This document shows, piece by piece, positions 22,162 to 26,101 of a DNA stretch of 26,101 nt. The DNA comes from Candidatus Izemoplasma sp. (GTDB lineage Bacteria > Bacillota_I > Bacilli_A > Izemoplasmatales > Izemoplasmataceae), in contig SKJA01000003.1 in assembly GCA_007116105.1 (NCBI GenBank), positions 1-26,101 on the forward strand, read 5' to 3'. Numbering within the stretch: the stretch's first letter is position 1; each line of letters begins with the position of its first letter. Made by a program: the position numbers and the translations under genes. Under the pieces are notes generated by a model, which was given only the letters and a program-made list of their open reading frames with translations, was not told the origin of the DNA and made no database searches.

Positions 22162-22180
22162 AGGTGACAGTATGTCACCT
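22162..22180. promoter_or_regulatory. Palindromic operator of the TetR-family regulator
   Basis: AGGTGACA-N3-TGTCACCT is a perfect 19-bp palindrome located 16 bp upstream of the tetR start codon. A weak promoter on the minus strand (TTAACT, 16 bp, CATATT) would place it at and just after the -10 box, the usual repressor position. I am surer of the operator than of these promoter boxes. Confidence 0.82.
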
Positions 22181-22188
22181 AATATGAT

Positions 22189-22215
22189 AAAAGAAAACCT
22201 ACAGTTAAGTAGGTT
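22189..22215 (-). terminator. Intrinsic terminator of the DUF2188 gene
   Basis: On the minus strand AACCTAC, loop TTAACT and GTAGGTT form a perfect 7-bp stem followed by TTCTTTT. The 5' arm overlaps the stop codon of the DUF2188 gene, and the proposed tetR -35 box falls in the loop. Confidence 0.72.
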
Positions 22216-22618
22216 ATTTGGGGGTTCCGTCAGCTTTAAAGACGACGTGCGGTAAGTTTTCTTCACTGGCATAAGCCATTGCTTCTTTTTGCGTCGCAAA
22301 CGTGCGTAGTGGGCTTTTTGCGGATGATTCAATGATAACCCACTCAGACCCTTGTTTTTTGATGTGATACTCAAGTGACTTGGGTTTAACTGTGTCGGCC
22401 TCAGTGACGACTGCTTGAGCGTCTGAGGTTGCGTTTGCGGGTGGAATCTTTTCAATGTTACCATCACGAAGATCGGTTTGAACTTGATCTAGCGTCGAAG
22501 CAGGTTTAGCGAGTGGCGCTTCTGGTGCTGGTTTTGGTGCTTGCTTATTCGATGGTAATGCGGACTCTTTAGACTCTTGTGTTTTTTTCTTACCAAACAA
22601 TTTACTAAAAATACTCAT
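22214..22618 (-). CDS. DUF2188 domain protein with Ala/Pro-rich linker
   Basis: This is a 134-residue protein of unknown function. The N-terminus MSIFSKLFGKKK is amphipathic and basic and could touch the membrane. Residues about 13-80 form a low-complexity linker rich in Ala, Pro, Lys and Thr. The C-terminal 55 residues resemble the DUF2188 domain: YHIKKQGSEWVIIESSAKSP, then TFATQKEAMAYASEE and VVFKADG, the pattern of a short beta-sheet plus helix repeat unit. No catalytic residues are recognisable. A GAGGTGA site precedes the ATG. It has its own promoter and terminator, so it is a single-gene unit. Confidence 0.75.
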   Translation of the reverse strand: MSIFSKLFGKKKTQESKESALPSNKQAPKPAPEAPLAKPASTLDQVQTDLRDGNIEKIPPANATSDAQAVVTEADTVKPKSLEYHIKKQGSEWVIIESSAKSPLRTFATQKEAMAYASEENLPHVVFKADGTPK

Positions 22619-22637
22619 GCATTCACCTCTTCATTAA

Positions 22638-22666
22638 ATTATGTTAATTCTACCATGAAATGTCAC
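22638..22666 (-). promoter_or_regulatory. Sigma-A promoter of the DUF2188 gene
   Basis: On the minus strand GTGACA (22666-22661) and CATAAT (22643-22638) are 17 bp apart, each one mismatch from consensus. The start codon is 20 bp downstream of the -10 box. Confidence 0.75.
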
Positions 22667-22675
22667 TTGTCGCCA

Positions 22676-22716
22676 TTTAAACGCTATTTTAAGCGTACGC
22701 TTTAGCAAAGTTTAAA
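22676..22716. repeat. Nested inverted repeat at the 3' end of the aldo/keto reductase gene
   Basis: Three nested inverted repeats fall here. The outer arms are TTTAAAC/GTTTAAA, the middle arms GCTA/TAGC, and the core is the palindrome AAGCGTACGCTT; short unpaired bulges separate them. It overlaps the reductase stop codon. No U-tract follows, so a standard intrinsic terminator is not supported. It may protect the mRNA end or be a protein site. Confidence 0.5.
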
Positions 22717-23536
22717 AATTAAAGTTGTCTGGATCGGGAAAATATTTACGTGCGCGTTGTAACTTAGCTAAAACAGCGTCATCATCGTCATCAAGCGTGA
22801 AACCTTCCAAATCAAGGTTTTCTTCAATCCGCGAAGGATTAGCCGATTTAGGAATGACAATAATGTCTCGTTCATACAAATATTTCAACGCAATTTGACC
22901 GGGCGTTTTTCCGTGTTTTTTAGCGATTTCAAGGAGCGTTTCTTCGGCTAAAAGTTCATGCACAAAATGGCTCATCAAAGGCGCATAGGCTTCAAGATAA
23001 ATGCCGTGCTTCATGCAAAAGTTTTGAAGTTTTTGATTTTGAAGACGTAGATGTGTTTCAACTTGATTCACTTGCGGGATGATGCGGGCAGTTAAAAATA
23101 AATGCTCAAGATGATGAAAACTAAAATTACTCACACCAATGGCACGAATGTAACCTTCATCATAGAGTTCTTCCATCGCTTGATAAGCTTCAGCGTTGTT
23201 TTCATAGGTCCCTGGCCAATGGATTAAGTACAGATCTAAATAGTCCAAGTTCAAGCGTTCAAGTGTCTTAAAGAAGGCCTTTTTCGCGCTCAAATAACCG
23301 AGCTCTGTTGGCCATAACTTACTGGTCACAAAAATCTCTTCACGCGGAATCTGACTGTCCTTAATGGCTTGACCTACTTCGCGTTCGTTTTGATAGATTG
23401 CGGCTGTATCAATGTGACGATAGCCTACTTTAAGTGCATGTTTGACAGCCTCATACGCTTCGCTGTCTTTAGCACGGAAGGTGCCAAGACCAATGGCAGG
23501 AATGGTTACGCCATTGTTTAACTGTAACTCTTTCAT
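22712..23536 (-). CDS. Aldo/keto reductase
   Basis: This is a NAD(P)H-dependent aldehyde/ketone reductase of 274 residues with the single-domain TIM-barrel fold. The catalytic tetrad is visible: Asp43 (GYRHIDTAAIY), Tyr48, Lys73 (VTSKLWP) and His106 (LYLIHWPG). The C-terminal cofactor segment IVIPKSANPSRIEENL is also present, suggesting preference for NADPH. The closest named types are the 2,5-diketo-gluconate reductase-like enzymes of Bacillota, which act broadly on small carbonyls such as methylglyoxal. AAAGGAGG precedes the ATG. It lies 12 bp after the tocopherol-cyclase-like gene and is probably co-transcribed with it and the ABC gene. Confidence 0.95.
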   Translation of the reverse strand: MKELQLNNGVTIPAIGLGTFRAKDSEAYEAVKHALKVGYRHIDTAAIYQNEREVGQAIKDSQIPREEIFVTSKLWPTELGYLSAKKAFFKTLERLNLDYLDLYLIHWPGTYENNAEAYQAMEELYDEGYIRAIGVSNFSFHHLEHLFLTARIIPQVNQVETHLRLQNQKLQNFCMKHGIYLEAYAPLMSHFVHELLAEETLLEIAKKHGKTPGQIALKYLYERDIIVIPKSANPSRIEENLDLEGFTLDDDDDAVLAKLQRARKYFPDPDNFNF

Positions 23537-23548
23537 CGAAATCCTCCT

Positions 23549-24439
23549 TTATTGTTGACCCATCCACTCAAAACCCGCCAAGGTCGAGTGTGCTTGAATG
23601 AGTGTGGTGTTTGCGTCAGTGAGTGTCAGTGTCACGTGTGCAGATAAACTCTCAAAGACCTCTAGGTTCATCAATCCAAAATCGCTCGGACCGACCAACG
23701 CAGTGGGGTCATGGTCTGTGACTTCAAGACGTAAGTTTAAGGTGCCTTGACGAACGGTGAAGACAATCTTATCGCCTAAATCAACCGCGTTAAAATGACT
23801 CCGTTTGTACGTCGCAAAGCGATAGACTTCTTCATCTTTTTCAACAAGACAGAAAAACCCGAACGGACGAAACTTAAGCGTCGGTACGGATCCACCCGCA
23901 AAAGAAAGGCGAACACCGGGTTGATCAAAGTGATGGGTTTGAAGCCAAAACCATTGTTTTGGAAATCTTCGTCCAAAGGTTTTTTCAATGTAAATGGTCC
24001 CTTCAACAGCCACCTTTTGACCATGGATGGTGCGAGTGCCTGTCGCTTGTGCTTCCATAATGATCACTTCTTGAAAACATTCGAGTGGTAGAAACCGCAA
24101 GAAACTCATCGCGCTCTTATTCGGTTTTCGCGGTTGAGAGAACACAACATCCAACGTCATACCCTCTTGTTCAAAGTATAACGAATGCTCTGTTAGTCGG
24201 TTCGGTCCCACATGGGCGGTGGCGTTTTCAAAACGGTAGGCTGTGAGGGGGTGCCTTGTGTAGTGGTTCGTTTTGGCAACACCATCGAAATACTGAGTGA
24301 ACGCGTGGGCATCGTCTTGATGGGTGGTGTAGGCTAAAATGAAGGCCTCATTGGTCGCATGTTTTGCATCGACGAATCGAACGTACCACCCCTCAAAACG
24401 GTTGGCTTTACGCTTAATCTTTTGTGCAAAAAGACTCAT
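23549..24439 (-). CDS. Tocopherol cyclase-like protein
   Basis: This 296-residue protein resembles the tocopherol cyclase family. It has the early motif RFEGWYVRFVDA (about 13-24) and the central segment YIEKTFGRRFPKQWFWLQTHHF, corresponding to the conserved E-K-x-W/F-G...W-x-W-x-Q-x-x-H-F block. The rest is mostly beta-strand, consistent with the lipocalin-like two-barrel fold. It has no signal peptide or membrane segment. Plants use this family to close the chromanol ring of vitamin E, but bacterial members without the tocopherol pathway have no known reaction; a role with a lipid or quinone is only a guess. AAGGAGG precedes the ATG and overlaps the stop of the ABC gene upstream. Confidence 0.78.
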   Translation of the reverse strand: MSLFAQKIKRKANRFEGWYVRFVDAKHATNEAFILAYTTHQDDAHAFTQYFDGVAKTNHYTRHPLTAYRFENATAHVGPNRLTEHSLYFEQEGMTLDVVFSQPRKPNKSAMSFLRFLPLECFQEVIIMEAQATGTRTIHGQKVAVEGTIYIEKTFGRRFPKQWFWLQTHHFDQPGVRLSFAGGSVPTLKFRPFGFFCLVEKDEEVYRFATYKRSHFNAVDLGDKIVFTVRQGTLNLRLEVTDHDPTALVGPSDFGLMNLEVFESLSAHVTLTLTDANTTLIQAHSTLAGFEWMGQQ

Positions 24440-24448
24440 AGAACCTCC

Positions 24449-26101
24449 TTAGGTCGCCGCAAGCTTACTTGGTGATGTGGGTTGCGTGGACTCTTTTTCT
24501 TTATATTGTAACTCATATAGATGATAATAATGACCTTTATTTTTCAGCAACGTCTGATGGTTACCTTGTTCAATGATTTGTCCTTTTTGCATCACAATGA
24601 TGGTGTCAACGTGTTGGATGGTTGAAAGTCGGTGGGCCACAATAAACATGGTCCCAACGTTCATCATCTTCTTCAAGGAATCTTGAATGATCAGTTCCGT
24701 TTCAGTGTCAATGTTCGCAGTCGCTTCATCCAAAATCATGATGCGTGGCTGATGAATGATGGTCCGAGCAAAGGAGATCAACTGACGTTGACCGGCAGAG
24801 AAGTTGTTGCCTCGCTCACGGACTTTTTCATCGTAACCATTTGGTAGTTTATCAATAAAACGGTTCGCATTGACATAGTGAACAGCTTCTTCTAGCTGTT
24901 CTTGGGTGAAACGTTCATCTCTTAAGGTTATGTTTGAACGAATGGTGCCACTGAACATGAAGACATCTTGCAACATCTGTCCGATGTTTTGACGAAGAGA
25001 TGCAATTTTGATGGTTTTGATGTCAATGCCATCGAGTAAAATTTGCCCTTTTTGAATGTCATAGTTTCGCGTCAACAACGCTAAGATGGTGGTCTTACCC
25101 GCCCCTGTAGCTCCCACAAATGCGACGGACTCGTTGGGTTTAACTTTAAATGAAACATCTCTGAGAACCCATTCGTCTTTTTTGTAGTAAAACCACACAT
25201 TACGGAACTCTACTTCACCACGAACGGACTCAAGCTCAATGCCATCAGGCTCATCCAAAATGGTGGGTTTAGTATCTAAAATCGCGAAAATACGTTCGGC
25301 TGAAGCAAATGCTGACTGTAAGATGTTGAACTGTTCAGCCAATTGTTGAATGGGTTCAAAGAAGCGACCTAAGTAGCTTTGGAAGGCGAATAAAATCCCT
25401 ACGGTCAGCGTGCCCATGATCACTTGACGTCCACCAAAATAGAAAATGATGATGATCGCAATGATGTAAAGCATGTACATCGTTGGACGGTAAATCGCAA
25501 AGACCAACAACTCACGCAGTTGTGACCGTTTTAGTTCCGTGTTTTGTTCGTTGAAGCGATCAAATCGGTCATCTTCTTGATTAAAGATTTGGACGATTCT
25601 CATGCCGGAGAGATGCTCTGCAAGAAACCCATTCAAACGTGACATGTTGGTTCTCACAATACGATACGCTTTACGCGAGAAGGTTCTAAAGATGAAACTG
25701 AAGATGACAATGAACGGAATGACCGTTAAAACCATCAACGCAAGCGAGGCATTCAACAGGAACATCGCTCCAAAAATACCGACAATCATGAATAGATTTC
25801 TAAATACGGTCACCACCACGCTGGTGTACATCTCATTAAGCGTGTTGGTGTCGTTGGTGACACGCGTGACTAACTTGCCTGTGGGAACACCATTAAAATA
25901 CGCGATGTCTTGGGTTTCAATATGGGTAAAAATCTCTTCCCGAATGTTATAGATGATGGTCTGACCTGTTTTTTGCAAAATAATGGTTTGAAGATAGTTG
26001 AATCCAGCGTTCAAAATAATGGAAAAAACAAAGATAATCACCAATTGATAAAGCACTGTTCGGTTGATCACATCGGCACGAATGACATCGATGGAACGAC
26101 C
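24449..26101 (-). CDS. ABC exporter subunit, catalytic-site (Glu) type, 5' end cut by window edge
   Basis: This is a half-size ABC exporter with 550 residues visible; the frame is open to the right edge, so roughly 50-65 N-terminal residues, including the first membrane helix, lie outside. The membrane domain is followed by an ATPase domain with Walker A GATGAGKTT, Walker B IMILDE with an intact catalytic Glu, and switch His in AHRLST. The signature is altered to FSAGQ. This combination matches the Glu-type subunits of the two other pairs here, so I expect a partner with LSGGQ and Asp just beyond the window. It leads a unit with the tocopherol-cyclase-like and aldo/keto reductase genes. Confidence 0.92.
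   Translation of the reverse strand, partial: GRSIDVIRADVINRTVLYQLVIIFVFSIILNAGFNYLQTIILQKTGQTIIYNIREEIFTHIETQDIAYFNGVPTGKLVTRVTNDTNTLNEMYTSVVVTVFRNLFMIVGIFGAMFLLNASLALMVLTVIPFIVIFSFIFRTFSRKAYRIVRTNMSRLNGFLAEHLSGMRIVQIFNQEDDRFDRFNEQNTELKRSQLRELLVFAIYRPTMYMLYIIAIIIIFYFGGRQVIMGTLTVGILFAFQSYLGRFFEPIQQLAEQFNILQSAFASAERIFAILDTKPTILDEPDGIELESVRGEVEFRNVWFYYKKDEWVLRDVSFKVKPNESVAFVGATGAGKTTILALLTRNYDIQKGQILLDGIDIKTIKIASLRQNIGQMLQDVFMFSGTIRSNITLRDERFTQEQLEEAVHYVNANRFIDKLPNGYDEKVRERGNNFSAGQRQLISFARTIIHQPRIMILDEATANIDTETELIIQDSLKKMMNVGTMFIVAHRLSTIQHVDTIIVMQKGQIIEQGNHQTLLKNKGHYYHLYELQYKEKESTQPTSPSKLAAT

Noticed and set aside
22655..22670. A second TetR operator at the DUF2188 promoter
   Set aside because: Only one half-site (TGTCACTT) resembles the palindrome; the opposite arm is absent at the needed 3-bp spacing.
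23795..24091. Plus-strand open frame of 98 codons within the tocopherol-cyclase-like gene, and other long antisense frames such as 2029-2373 and 25602-25952
   Set aside because: They lie fully opposite well-conserved coding sequence, have no recognisable domains or ribosome binding sites, and are explained by the composition of the true gene.
1..26101. TGA read as tryptophan (Mycoplasma code)
   Set aside because: All tryptophans in the conserved proteins are encoded by TGG, and several genes end at TGA exactly where family members end (gcvPA, gntR). The standard bacterial code fits.

Overview
The window is ordinary-looking bacterial chromosome. By eye its base composition is in the mid-40s % G+C. 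Every protein gene lies on the minus strand, and the packing is very tight: 4-17 bp overlaps, Shine-Dalgarno sites inside the preceding gene, and terminators that overlap stop codons. The gene set points to Bacillota or Mycoplasmatota: HrcA/CIRCE heat-shock control, a Gram-positive-type DnaK, a two-subunit glycine decarboxylase (GcvPA/GcvPB), a ROK glucokinase and BmrCD/YfiBC-like ABC exporters. TGA behaves as a stop (for example gntR and the gcvPA/gcvPB ATGA overlap), which argues against the Mycoplasma/Spiroplasma code. An Acholeplasma- or Izemoplasma-like lineage would fit, but that is an inference from gene content only.

Layout, read leftward in transcription order from the right edge. 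(1) 26.1-22.7 kb: a 5'-truncated ABC exporter half, a tocopherol-cyclase-like protein and an aldo/keto reductase. (2) 22.6-22.2 kb: a DUF2188 protein with its own promoter and terminator. (3) 22.18-17.9 kb: a TetR regulator with a perfect palindromic operator, overlapping a heterodimeric ABC exporter pair. (4) 17.9-14.0 kb: a promoter, a 25-codon leader ORF, a candidate antiterminator, an intrinsic terminator and then a second heterodimeric ABC exporter pair. (5) 14.0-11.8 kb: a CoA-disulfide reductase-like flavoprotein and a FadR-type GntR regulator. (6) tRNA-Leu(CAA). (7) 11.5-7.3 kb: gcvT-gcvH-gcvPA-gcvPB. (8) 7.15-4.6 kb: rpmG, glucokinase, an MBL-fold hydrolase and a membrane-anchored cyclophilin. 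(9) 4.6-0 kb: hrcA-grpE-dnaK-dnaJ behind a promoter flanked by two CIRCE operators; dnaJ runs off the left edge.

The most interesting element is the 140-bp leader at 17716-17893. A sigma-A-like promoter is followed by a strong ribosome binding site and a 25-residue ORF, whose last codons can pair with the 5' arm of an 11-bp terminator just upstream of the ABC exporter genes. This is the architecture of ribosome-mediated transcription attenuation, as known for the BmrB leader and BmrCD multidrug exporter of Bacillus subtilis. It predicts that translation-inhibiting compounds induce this exporter. A second hairpin can hide the leader's ribosome binding site and start codon.

The exporter pairs show complementary ATP-site degeneracy: Asp for the catalytic Glu in one subunit and an altered signature motif in the other. 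This supports calling them heterodimers. No gene-free stretch exceeds 300 bp, and I see no mobile elements, CRISPR arrays or rRNA genes.
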